From Rhodocyclales bacterium (GTDB taxonomy: Bacteria > Pseudomonadota > Gammaproteobacteria > Burkholderiales > Rhodocyclaceae): a stretch of DNA of 64,000 nucleotides. Shown here in pieces: positions 34,372 through 42,347 of this stretch. The stretch is from positions 1-64,000 of the forward strand of contig PQAF01000034.1 in NCBI GenBank assembly GCA_003105015.1, written 5' to 3'. A program made the position numbers and the translations under genes. The stretch's first letter is position 1. Every line of letters begins with the position of its first letter. The notes beneath the pieces were generated by a model, which was given only the letters and a program-made list of their open reading frames with translations, was not told the origin of the DNA and ran no database searches.

Positions 34372-35781
34372 ATGCCGATCGAGTTCAAGACGAAACATTC
34401 CAGCGCCCTGCTGATGGCCGCGCTTGCCGCGGCCTTTCCGCTTACCGGCCATGCCGCCAATGCCGCGCGCGTCGATTTCGCTACCGGGGATGTAAAGGCG
34501 CTCGCCCCGGATGGCCGCAGCCGGCCGCTGGCCAAGGGGGCAGAGCTTGCCAGCGGCGAGATGATCGATACCGGCAGCGGTCGCGCCCAGGTGCGCTTCA
34601 CGGATGGTGCGCAAGTGTCGCTGGCGCCGCAGACCCAGTTCCGCATCGACGACTACAGCTTCGCCGGCAAAGCGGATGGCAGCGAGAAGGGCTTCTTCAG
34701 CCTGCTCCGGGGCGCGATGCGCACCATTACCGGCCTGGTCGGGCGCACCAACCGCGAGAACTACAAGGTCAACACCACCGTGGCCACCATCGGCATCCGC
34801 GGCACGGAATACTCGGTCACTTACGGCAACAGCATCAACGTCACGACGGGCGAGGGCACCGTCGAGGTCTGCAACGCTGCCGGCTGTCTGATCGTGAACA
34901 GCGGCGAGACCGCCTATGTGCCGGACTCCAACACCCGCCCGGTGATGACTGACAAGAAGGCGGAAATCCCGCCGCCGCCGGCGCAGGAAGGACAGCTTCC
35001 CGGCTTTACATCAGGCAACGACACCACCGGCGATGGTACGCCGGCAGCGATCCTGCCGCCGGCGCCGCCAACGCTGGCTTCTGGCACGGGCTACTCGCTT
35101 GCTATCGTCGGGCAATTCAGCGGCTCGCCGGATTACTATTTGTTCGATGGACTCGAGGGCAACACTACGGCGACCTTCAGCAATGGTGGGCTCGCGGAAT
35201 TCAGTGACACCTATTGGCCGGCGATCGTCAAGCAGGGAGCACCGGTCGGCATGCTCACGGACGGGACCATCGGCTGGGGGCGCTGGATCGACGGGACATT
35301 GGATGACGATGGTACGATCCTCAGCATGCAGCACGTCCACTACGTCGTAGGCATGCCGACTCCGGCAGCGGACATGGCGGCGCTGGGAGGCATGATCGGC
35401 ACTTACTCCCTCCTCGGCTACACCTACCCGACCGCATTCGACGGCAGCACTTGGACCATCGGTACCCAACCGATAAGCGGCAGCCTGACTGCGAATTTCG
35501 CTCTTTCGGAAGTGATGGGAAATCTTACCGTTCCTCTGGGGGCGAACACCTATTCGTCCATCTGGAGCGGCTGGATTTCCGGATCCAATTTCTATGGGTC
35601 TGGCTCTGTCAGCAGCACTGGAGCCGATTGCGGCGGCAGCGGTTGCTGGTCCTCCACTCTTGGTTTCTTTGCCGGAGCCAGTGCCGCTCGTGCCGGACTT
35701 GTTTATGAATTCTATGGAACCCAGTACGGCGATATCCACGGGGCTGCGACGTTCAAGCAGACCGGGCTGACACCGTATTGA
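34372..35781 (+). CDS. FecR-domain protein with TbpB-like C-terminal region, likely secreted cargo
   Basis: 469 aa. Signal peptide about 1-28 (ends GHAAN, no lipobox). FecR domain about 30-190: RVDFATGDVKAL, GEMIDTGSGRAQVRFTDGAQ, TVATIGIRGTEYSVTYG. A Pro-rich linker (about 200-240) leads to a Gly/Ser/Thr-rich beta region ending in GFFAGASAARAGLVYEF and GDIHGAATF, which resembles the C-lobe barrel of TbpB/Slam cargo. No sigma factor or TonB receptor is near, so classical Fec signalling is unlikely. AGGAG precedes ATG 34372. The domain call is from pattern similarity; a ligand such as heme or metal is unproven. Confidence 0.78.
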   Translation: MPIEFKTKHSSALLMAALAAAFPLTGHAANAARVDFATGDVKALAPDGRSRPLAKGAELASGEMIDTGSGRAQVRFTDGAQVSLAPQTQFRIDDYSFAGKADGSEKGFFSLLRGAMRTITGLVGRTNRENYKVNTTVATIGIRGTEYSVTYGNSINVTTGEGTVEVCNAAGCLIVNSGETAYVPDSNTRPVMTDKKAEIPPPPAQEGQLPGFTSGNDTTGDGTPAAILPPAPPTLASGTGYSLAIVGQFSGSPDYYLFDGLEGNTTATFSNGGLAEFSDTYWPAIVKQGAPVGMLTDGTIGWGRWIDGTLDDDGTILSMQHVHYVVGMPTPAADMAALGGMIGTYSLLGYTYPTAFDGSTWTIGTQPISGSLTANFALSEVMGNLTVPLGANTYSSIWSGWISGSNFYGSGSVSSTGADCGGSGCWSSTLGFFAGASAARAGLVYEFYGTQYGDIHGAATFKQTGLTPY

Positions 35782-35805
35782 GTCCGAGCCGGCCCTGACT
35801 TTCGG

Positions 35806-36780
35806 TTAGCCGGAGAGATACCATTGGCGTCTCGCCGACTTCCCCGGTTCCCCGAACAGGTCTTCGGCAGTCTTCCTTGCAGCCTGGCCAATCAGCCTCG
35901 ATCGCCCAGGATTCCGGCGCAACATCGCAATGATGTCGTAGGCCTCCTCCTGGGAATCGAAGAGGAAGCCGTTTTCACCGCTGCGGATCCATTCCGTATA
36001 ACCACCGCGGCGATGACAGACGACGGGCAGGCCCGTGGCCATTGCTTCCAGCACCACCCGGCCGAAAGTTTCTTCGAACAGCCCCGTGCGATAAAAGAAG
36101 CAGTCCAGGCTGTGAAGAAATTCCTCGGGAGTTTCCGCACCGGCCGGTATCAATTCGATGCCATCAGCATCCGTTAGCAAATATTCGGCAAGGCAAGTAC
36201 CGCCCATCAAGCGCACGTTGCACCCATCGAATGCCAGCATTTTGTACAGAGAAAGGTCGTCTTCGTGATGCTTGTGGATCTCGTCCCGGCTCAGCCGGCC
36301 GACGGTGTATTGGCGGGTGGCGTTGTCTTCACCGGCCGGGCGGAAGCGGTCGAGGTCGATAGGAGAAGGCTCCACCATACCCTCCATGGCCACGGCATCC
36401 CGCAGACGTTTCGAGGGGAAGACCAGGTGCGGGGTCGGCAATCCGGCATCCTTGAGCTCGGTCAGCCAGGCAAAGAAGCGCAGATGGGTAAAAGAGTTGT
36501 ACTTAACAATGATGCGGTCGGGAGAAGCGATTTGCAGCCATTCGCCCAATTCGTAGTATCCGCCAACTAGAACGAGGGTGCCGCCACGGGGGAAGAGGCC
36601 CGCCTCCTGTGCAATCACTTCAATAGGATATGGAGAATATGAAGGATGCGGCGGTAGCGCGCTCCATATCCGCACCATTGCATGCGATCGCAACAGGTCA
36701 TGCAATGCCAGTGCTTCCAATGCGCTGCCGCTCCATGGAACGTCGAAGCGGTCTACGATGTGGAAGACGGGTAGTGGCAT
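35806..36780 (-). CDS. GT4-family glycosyltransferase
   Basis: 324-aa GT-B fold enzyme. The C-terminal nucleotide-sugar motif EETFGRVVLEAMATGLPVV near residues 235-253 is the family signature (E-x7-E), followed by GGYTEWI and ENGFLFDS. The N-terminal half is shorter and less typical than in long GT4 enzymes. It is divergent from the GT41 gene, with 33 bp between starts, and convergent with the FecR gene. Sugar and acceptor unknown; it may act on the same glycoprotein or glycan as its neighbours. Confidence 0.85.
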   Translation of the reverse strand: MPLPVFHIVDRFDVPWSGSALEALALHDLLRSHAMVRIWSALPPHPSYSPYPIEVIAQEAGLFPRGGTLVLVGGYYELGEWLQIASPDRIIVKYNSFTHLRFFAWLTELKDAGLPTPHLVFPSKRLRDAVAMEGMVEPSPIDLDRFRPAGEDNATRQYTVGRLSRDEIHKHHEDDLSLYKMLAFDGCNVRLMGGTCLAEYLLTDADGIELIPAGAETPEEFLHSLDCFFYRTGLFEETFGRVVLEAMATGLPVVCHRRGGYTEWIRSGENGFLFDSQEEAYDIIAMLRRNPGRSRLIGQAARKTAEDLFGEPGKSARRQWYLSG

Positions 36781-36813
36781 GATTGCCGTTTAGTATGCCA
36801 GCAGGAAATGCGA

Positions 36814-39036
36814 ATGGACGACCTTTCGGCGAATTCCGGGCTTGAGACGGCCGTGGCGATGTTGCAGGCAGGCCATGGTTCCGATGCGGAGTCGAGGGCT
36901 TTGCGTGTTGCTGAGGCCGAACCGAGTTCGGCGCGCGCATGGCAGATTGTCGGGATTGCCCGCCACCAGCAAGGGCGTCCTGAAGCCGCACTCGCTGCCT
37001 TTCAGCGAGCATTGACGCTGGATGCGCAACTGGACGAGGCCAGAGAAGCTTGCGCCACCCTGCTATTCGGGCTCAAGCGGCCGAAGGCCGCACTTGCCAT
37101 GACCGAAGAGCTTGTTTGCCGCTACCCTGGGACAGCCAAATTCATGACGGATGCCGGCGTCCTGCACGAAGCGCTCGGCGCGCCCGGGGCTGCCCTGGCA
37201 AACTACGACGACGCGCTGCGGTACTCGAAAACGGACTTCCGCGCCCGTCTTAACCGTGGCGTATTGCTGGCGCGGCTTGGACGGCTGGAGGATGCGCTAC
37301 GGGATAGCCAAGCCTTGGTGCGGGCCTATGCCGGCAGCGCAGCGGCATACTACAACATGGCAGATGTACTTTTGCGGCTGGATCGTTATACGGATGCGCT
37401 TGTCGCCGTGGAGAAGGCCAGGAAGCTGCAGCCGGAGGCGGCAAATATCCTGATGCTGCGAGGACTGGTGCTAGCCATGCTCAATCGCGATTCGGAAGCC
37501 GCAGCATCGTTCTCGCGTGCCCGCGAGCACGATGCTGAAGTTGCACGACGCTACCGGCTCGCGGCTGCGTCAGCTGCCGGGCTTGCCGATGAAGACCGCC
37601 TAACGTTCGATCCGCGCCAGATTCGCCTAGCGCGTCTTCTTGAGCGACAGAAAGCCTGCGATTGGGGCGAGCGTGGAAGACTGGTGGATGGCATGCGGGC
37701 GATGACGGCCGCACTCAAGCTATCGTCGGCGCCATTGGAGGAAATGGGGCTGTATCTGACAGCACTCTCCCTGCCGCTCAAGGCTGAGGAGTTGCAGGTG
37801 CTGGCTCACGGCCTTGCCTTGGCTGCCCAGACCAGGGCGGGCTCGGATTCCCCCCTGCGAGTTTCCCGGCATGAGAAGGCTGGTATGCAAATTACAGGAA
37901 AGAAAATCCGCCTGGGGTTTTTATCGCCGAATTTCCGCGAGCATCCTTCTGCGCAATTGCATTGGCGTCATTTCGCCTTGCGCGACCGGAACCGCTTCGA
38001 AGTTTTCGCTTTCTCTCTTCATCGGAGCGAAGGCAGACTGAGGGAGCGCATCATCGAGTCCTGCGATGTTTTTCGTGAAGTATCGGAATTAAGCAGCCGC
38101 GAAATTGCAGCGCGCATCGCCCTCGATGAAATCGACATACTGGTGGACCTTGCCGGCCACAAGGATTTTTCCCGCCCGGAGGTGCTTGCGCTGCGACCGG
38201 CTCCTCTGCAGGTGTCCTATCTCGGGTTGCCGGGGACGATCGGGTGCGAATTGGTCGATTACCGTCTGACTGATGCAAATGCTACGCCGCTGGAGGCGGA
38301 CGGAAGCTGGAGCGAAAAGCTGGTACGTCTGCCCAATACGGCCTGGGTCTACAACGATCTGGAAGAGATTGCCGACGTGGCGCCCTCGCGCGATGCCTTC
38401 GGGCTGCCGGAGTTTGGTTTCGTGTTTTGCTGCTTCAATGCCAACTACAAAATCGAGCCGGATGCATTTTCAGCCTGGATGCGATTGCTCAATCGCATCC
38501 AGGGCAGCGTGCTGTGGCTGCTGGACGGTGGAGATGTGGCGCAAGGGAACCTGCGCCGGGAGGCGGTGGCGCGCGGCGTATCCGCGGACAGACTCGTCTT
38601 TGCCCCCAGAATCCTACGCGCTGATCACTTGGCGCGGCATGCCTGTGCCGACCTGTTTCTCGACACCTTCTACTACGGTGCCCATACTACAGCGGCTGAT
38701 GCTCTCTGGGCCGGTCTGCCGGTGCTGACCTGCCCCGGCAGCACCATGGCTTCGCGCATAGGCGCGAGCATCGTTCTCGCCACCGGCCTGCCCGAACTGG
38801 TGGCGCCAGATCATGCCGCCTACGAGGCCATGGCATTGAGGCTGGCGACCCATCCGCAAGAACTGGCCGCCCTGCGCGGCAAGCTGGCGCACAACCGGAC
38901 GCAATGCGCTATGTTCGATACGGCGCAGCGAGTGCGCGAACTCGACCGCGCCTTCGAGATAATGTGGCAACGCCATCTTGCAGGCCTGCCGCCGGAGAAT
39001 TTTGCCGTGCCAAGCGAGCTAGGGACGAGCGTGTGA
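36814..39036 (+). CDS. TPR O-GlcNAc transferase-like protein (SPINDLY/OGT, GT41)
   Basis: 740-aa protein glycosyltransferase. TPRs fill about 10-260 (RHQQGRPEAALAAFQRAL and repeats). The catalytic part has LGFLSPNFREHPSAQLHW (His-Pro pair as in OGT), LGLPGTIGCELVDYRLTD, CFNANYKIEPD (Lys equivalent of the UDP-binding lysine) and GAHTTAADALWAGLPVLT. ATG 36814 is chosen since AGGAA lies 6 bp upstream; ATG 36808 touches it. Such enzymes add GlcNAc or fucose to Ser/Thr of proteins; the neighbouring Ser/Thr-rich FecR protein is a candidate target. Cytoplasmic, no signal. The next gene overlaps its stop. Confidence 0.9.
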   Translation: MDDLSANSGLETAVAMLQAGHGSDAESRALRVAEAEPSSARAWQIVGIARHQQGRPEAALAAFQRALTLDAQLDEAREACATLLFGLKRPKAALAMTEELVCRYPGTAKFMTDAGVLHEALGAPGAALANYDDALRYSKTDFRARLNRGVLLARLGRLEDALRDSQALVRAYAGSAAAYYNMADVLLRLDRYTDALVAVEKARKLQPEAANILMLRGLVLAMLNRDSEAAASFSRAREHDAEVARRYRLAAASAAGLADEDRLTFDPRQIRLARLLERQKACDWGERGRLVDGMRAMTAALKLSSAPLEEMGLYLTALSLPLKAEELQVLAHGLALAAQTRAGSDSPLRVSRHEKAGMQITGKKIRLGFLSPNFREHPSAQLHWRHFALRDRNRFEVFAFSLHRSEGRLRERIIESCDVFREVSELSSREIAARIALDEIDILVDLAGHKDFSRPEVLALRPAPLQVSYLGLPGTIGCELVDYRLTDANATPLEADGSWSEKLVRLPNTAWVYNDLEEIADVAPSRDAFGLPEFGFVFCCFNANYKIEPDAFSAWMRLLNRIQGSVLWLLDGGDVAQGNLRREAVARGVSADRLVFAPRILRADHLARHACADLFLDTFYYGAHTTAADALWAGLPVLTCPGSTMASRIGASIVLATGLPELVAPDHAAYEAMALRLATHPQELAALRGKLAHNRTQCAMFDTAQRVRELDRAFEIMWQRHLAGLPPENFAVPSELGTSV

Positions 39037-40412
39037 GCGATCCGCACCGTAAAACAGCTTCGCCAAGGCCAGAGGTGCGCAGCGTCATCGCCGGGATCGG
39101 CTGGCCGGGCATTCCGAGCGACCCGGGCGCGCATCTGGCGGCGCTGCTATTTCAATTGGAGCGGTCGCAGTGGCTGCCGGCGGAGCAGTTGCGCGAACGC
39201 CAGCTCGGGCAGTTGCGCATGCTGTTGCGGCACGCGAAGGCGACGGTCCCCTACTATGCACGTACCCTGCGCGGACTCGATGTCGACCGGCTCGACTGGA
39301 CCGCTTTTCATGCCCTGCACACCTTGTCGCGAAAAGACCTGCAGGCGGGATTCGATGTATTGAAGAGCAGCGCGTCGCCGCCGGACCATGGCCGCGTGGT
39401 GCAGGGGCAGAGTTCGGGCTCGACCGGCATGCCGGTGCGCTTCTTGCAGACCGAGGCGACGCAACTGTTCTGGAACGCTCTGACCCTGCGCGAGCACCTG
39501 TGGCAGCAGCGGGACTTCTCCGGCAAACTGGCTGCCATCCGAATCAAGGTGGAGGAGGGGCGCTGGCCGGATTGGGGCCTGCCGGCGGCGGCGCTGTTTC
39601 GCACAGGGCCAGGGGCGACGTTGAACGTGCGCACCGACGTCGAGAGGCAGCTTGACTGGCTGCTGTGCGAGGATCCCGACTACCTGATCACCCATGCCAG
39701 CAACCTGCATGCCATGGCGGAGTTGAGCCTGAAGCGCGGCATCCGCCCGCAGCGGCTACGTCAGACGCGCACGTACAGCGAGGCGCTGCGGCCGGACCTG
39801 CGCGAGGTGGTGCGCGCGGCCTGGGGCGTGGAGGTTGCCGACGGCTACAGTTGCGAGGAAGCGGGGTACATTGCCCTGCAGTGCCCGCTGCATGAACACT
39901 ACCACGTACAGTCAGAGAACCTGCTGGTGGAAATCCTCGATGAGGCGGGCCACCCTTGCGGCCAGGGCGAGACGGGGCGGGTCGTGCTCACGCCGCTGCA
40001 CAACTTCGCCATGCCTCTGATCCGCTACGAACTCGGCGACTACGCCGAGGTGGGTGTGCCTTGCGATTGCGGGCGCGGTTTGCCGGTGCTTGCGCGCATC
40101 CATGGGCGGCGGCGCAACATGGTCGTGCTGCCGGACGGCCGGCGGCACTGGCCGAGCCTGCCGTCGACGTTGTGGCTGTCCGTGGCGGCAATCCGGCAAT
40201 TCCGGGTGGTGCAGACCGCGCCGGACAGTCTCGAGGTGACTTACGTCATGGATCGCCCGCTGACTGATCCTGAACAGAAAAAACTCGAGGCGGCTCTTGC
40301 CGAGAGGATGGGGCATGCATTCGGAGTCGTTTGGAACAGGGTGGACTCCATCGAGCGAAGCCCGAATGCAAAGTTCGAGGATTTCGTGTCCCTGCTGCAG
40401 GCGGCTGGCTGA
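39033..40412 (+). CDS. PaaK/CapK-like adenylating enzyme
   Basis: 459-aa AMP-forming ligase-like protein of the phenylacetate-CoA ligase family, CapK branch. Seen: QSSGSTGMP (P-loop) near residue 125, YSCEEAGYIALQC near 270-282, and RYELGDYAEVG near 330. CapK-type members occur in capsule and exopolysaccharide loci, where their substrates are undefined. The start is GTG 39033, overlapping the GT41 stop (GTGA); no later Met fits the conserved N-terminus. The PP-loop gene follows after 15 bp, so three genes form one operon. Confidence 0.85.
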   Translation: MSDPHRKTASPRPEVRSVIAGIGWPGIPSDPGAHLAALLFQLERSQWLPAEQLRERQLGQLRMLLRHAKATVPYYARTLRGLDVDRLDWTAFHALHTLSRKDLQAGFDVLKSSASPPDHGRVVQGQSSGSTGMPVRFLQTEATQLFWNALTLREHLWQQRDFSGKLAAIRIKVEEGRWPDWGLPAAALFRTGPGATLNVRTDVERQLDWLLCEDPDYLITHASNLHAMAELSLKRGIRPQRLRQTRTYSEALRPDLREVVRAAWGVEVADGYSCEEAGYIALQCPLHEHYHVQSENLLVEILDEAGHPCGQGETGRVVLTPLHNFAMPLIRYELGDYAEVGVPCDCGRGLPVLARIHGRRRNMVVLPDGRRHWPSLPSTLWLSVAAIRQFRVVQTAPDSLEVTYVMDRPLTDPEQKKLEAALAERMGHAFGVVWNRVDSIERSPNAKFEDFVSLLQAAG

Positions 40413-40427
40413 AGAGCGGCTGCTGAA

Positions 40428-41048
40428 ATGGGTACGCTGCTGATGCTTTCAGGCGGTGCAGACAGCGCAGCTGCGCTGATCAAGCTGCTGACCGATAGCG
40501 ACGAGCCGGTGTTTGCACACCACATCGTTATTCACGACCGGGAGAGCGCCACCCGCCACAAGGCGGAGAATCTGGCCTGTGATCGCCTGGTGAAATACTG
40601 CCGCGAGCACTACCGCGATTTTGTCTTCACGAAATCGTTGTGGGATTTTCCGCTGCCATATTTCGGCTGGAACTTGACACTGTGCGCCTTTGTCGGTGCC
40701 AGGGTGTTGCGTTCATTTCCCGCCGCCCGAATCACGCGCTATGCGGTCGGCGTCATTGATGAGCCGCATACGCTTGGCATGTGGGAGGAGCGGGTGGAAG
40801 AGGCAAGGGCAACATTTCATGCGGGGCTGATTACCGCTCGGCTCGACTATCATCCGGAAATCACCTGGCCTGTGGCGCACATGACCAAAAACGAGGTGAT
40901 CGATTTCCTGCCGCCTGAGGTGGTTGAGATGGTTTCGTTTTGTCGGAATCCGATCGAGATGTGGGGTAACCGATTTCGCCCGTGCGGCAAATGCATCTCC
41001 TGCAATACACGGAAAGAAGTCGGCCGGTTTCCCGTCTGCGACCTGTGA
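40428..41048 (+). CDS. QueC-like PP-loop ATPase
   Basis: 206-aa adenine-nucleotide alpha-hydrolase-like protein. PP-loop SGGADSAAAL near residues 8-17; C-terminal metal site C...RPCGKCISCNTR near 170-198, arranged as in QueC (7-cyano-7-deazaguanine synthase). No queD, queE, queF or tgt is nearby and the middle region is diverged from housekeeping QueC, so a modification role within this cluster is more likely than queuosine synthesis. QueC homologues recruited to other systems (QatC, Cap9) are known. It should activate a carboxylate by adenylation. Confidence 0.75.
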   Translation: MGTLLMLSGGADSAAALIKLLTDSDEPVFAHHIVIHDRESATRHKAENLACDRLVKYCREHYRDFVFTKSLWDFPLPYFGWNLTLCAFVGARVLRSFPAARITRYAVGVIDEPHTLGMWEERVEEARATFHAGLITARLDYHPEITWPVAHMTKNEVIDFLPPEVVEMVSFCRNPIEMWGNRFRPCGKCISCNTRKEVGRFPVCDL

Positions 41049-41051
41049 CGA

Positions 41052-42230
41052 TCAGGTCTCAACGAGGTCCAGTTCCAAGACCGTCCAGTAGTTGACATCG
41101 GTGAGGCTGAATGCGTGTTTCTTGGGGTTGGTGCCGACGACGCGATAGCCGAAGTGCTCGACATACCAGCGGATGGTTTCCGGGCGATCGGTTTCGGTGC
41201 GCACGGTCTTGATGCCGCGCTCCCGCATTTCGTCGAGGCGCGCCTGCTGCAGGAGATGGCCGACACCGCCCCCCTTGCATGCTGGATCGACGGCGAGGCT
41301 GGCGGTTTCCGCCAGGTCGGCGGAGTGGACGATGTAGCTGCAGGTACCGACGATGCGTCCCTCGGCTTCGGCAACGAAGCCGTTGGCGACCTCGATGCCG
41401 GTGCGTTCCGGCTCGGGTGCGTCGTCGGAAGGCGGCCGCGGCGCCATGTTCCATGTTTCCAGGATGGCCGTACAGGCCGGCAGATCCTCGTTGCGCATTT
41501 TGCGTATGCGGATATCACGCATGCCCTTCTCCATAGCAAACCGCGTCTGGCGCGGCGAATGTCTTACAAGCCGGATGGCCGCCGCTATCCGGGAGTCGTT
41601 CCGGTTTCCGACGAGCGCGGCCAGCCTCGCCACGTGTTCCTGCGGGTCTGCCAGGAGTTCCTCGAAGGCCAGCGTGAGGACTGGCAGATCGAGGTGCGCC
41701 GCATGCCACGCGGCGAACCCGGCATATCTTTCAATGGTTTTTCTGGCCGCGGCAAGCGTTCCGGGCCGGAGTTGCCGAGCCAGTTCCGGCATTGCATACA
41801 GGCTTCTTGCGCAGGCATCCCGATCCCGGGTCACGTGAACGATGCTTAACCGGGATGACCGGATTGACCCGGAACGTACCCAAGACAGCAGGGTTGCGCA
41901 GAAGCGCGGATCCTTGATTCCCCAGAGAGATGCGGCGTCCCGCCATTGCAGGTCAGGCTGCCCCAGCAAAGACAGATCCCCGTTCGCGGCGATGCGCTCC
42001 GGATCCTCCGGCCAGGCAACGCAAGAGCCGGCCGAACGGATCAGGCGGGTGTTTGCCTGCCTTACGTCGGCGCGCTGCATATACCCGGAAGGGTTGAAGA
42101 GGTCGGGTTTGAGCATCCTGTTTGCCGGTCCGAAATCCACGCCGAGCGCGGAAAGGATTCGGCAGGTGAGAGAAGTGCCGGATCTGAACGGGCCCATGAC
42201 GACGATGCCGCTTCCTTGAATTTGAGTCAT
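41052..42230 (-). CDS. Sulfotransferase-GNAT acetyltransferase fusion
   Basis: 392 aa. Residues about 1-230 form a PAPS sulfotransferase-like domain: MGPFRSGTSLTCRILSALG (5'-phosphosulfate loop) near 12-30 and VHVTRDRDACARSLY (3'-phosphate motif) near 130-144. Residues about 238-392 form a GNAT domain with LAVDPACKGGGVGHLLQQ as the acetyl-CoA loop. Two group-transfer activities in one chain suggest decoration of one acceptor. It converges with the PP-loop gene (3 bp apart). Acceptor unknown; the fusion has no frame break and is not an assembly artefact as far as the reading frame shows. Confidence 0.8.
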   Translation of the reverse strand: MTQIQGSGIVVMGPFRSGTSLTCRILSALGVDFGPANRMLKPDLFNPSGYMQRADVRQANTRLIRSAGSCVAWPEDPERIAANGDLSLLGQPDLQWRDAASLWGIKDPRFCATLLSWVRSGSIRSSRLSIVHVTRDRDACARSLYAMPELARQLRPGTLAAARKTIERYAGFAAWHAAHLDLPVLTLAFEELLADPQEHVARLAALVGNRNDSRIAAAIRLVRHSPRQTRFAMEKGMRDIRIRKMRNEDLPACTAILETWNMAPRPPSDDAPEPERTGIEVANGFVAEAEGRIVGTCSYIVHSADLAETASLAVDPACKGGGVGHLLQQARLDEMRERGIKTVRTETDRPETIRWYVEHFGYRVVGTNPKKHAFSLTDVNYWTVLELDLVET

Positions 42231-42347
42231 GGACGCGTGCGGCCGGAAAGGAGCGGAAATCCGTAGATGCCGGGGAGAATGTGAATCGCTGTTTGCATCA
42301 TGCAGATTTTATGCCTTGCGGCTGGCTGGCTGCGCTAAACTGAATAT

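Noticed and set aside
34372..35781. Fec-type iron signalling system (FecR with sigma factor)
   Set aside because: No FecI-like sigma factor or TonB-dependent receptor anywhere near either FecR-domain gene, and the proteins carry export signals instead of an N-terminal anti-sigma region.
40428..41048. Qat or CBASS-type antiviral system based on the QueC-like gene
   Set aside because: No QatA/B/D, CD-NTase, or other defence partner is present; the neighbours are sugar-modifying enzymes.
35806..42230. Capsule or O-antigen biosynthesis locus
   Set aside because: Lacks a priming transferase, flippase, polymerase and export genes; only modifying enzymes are seen.
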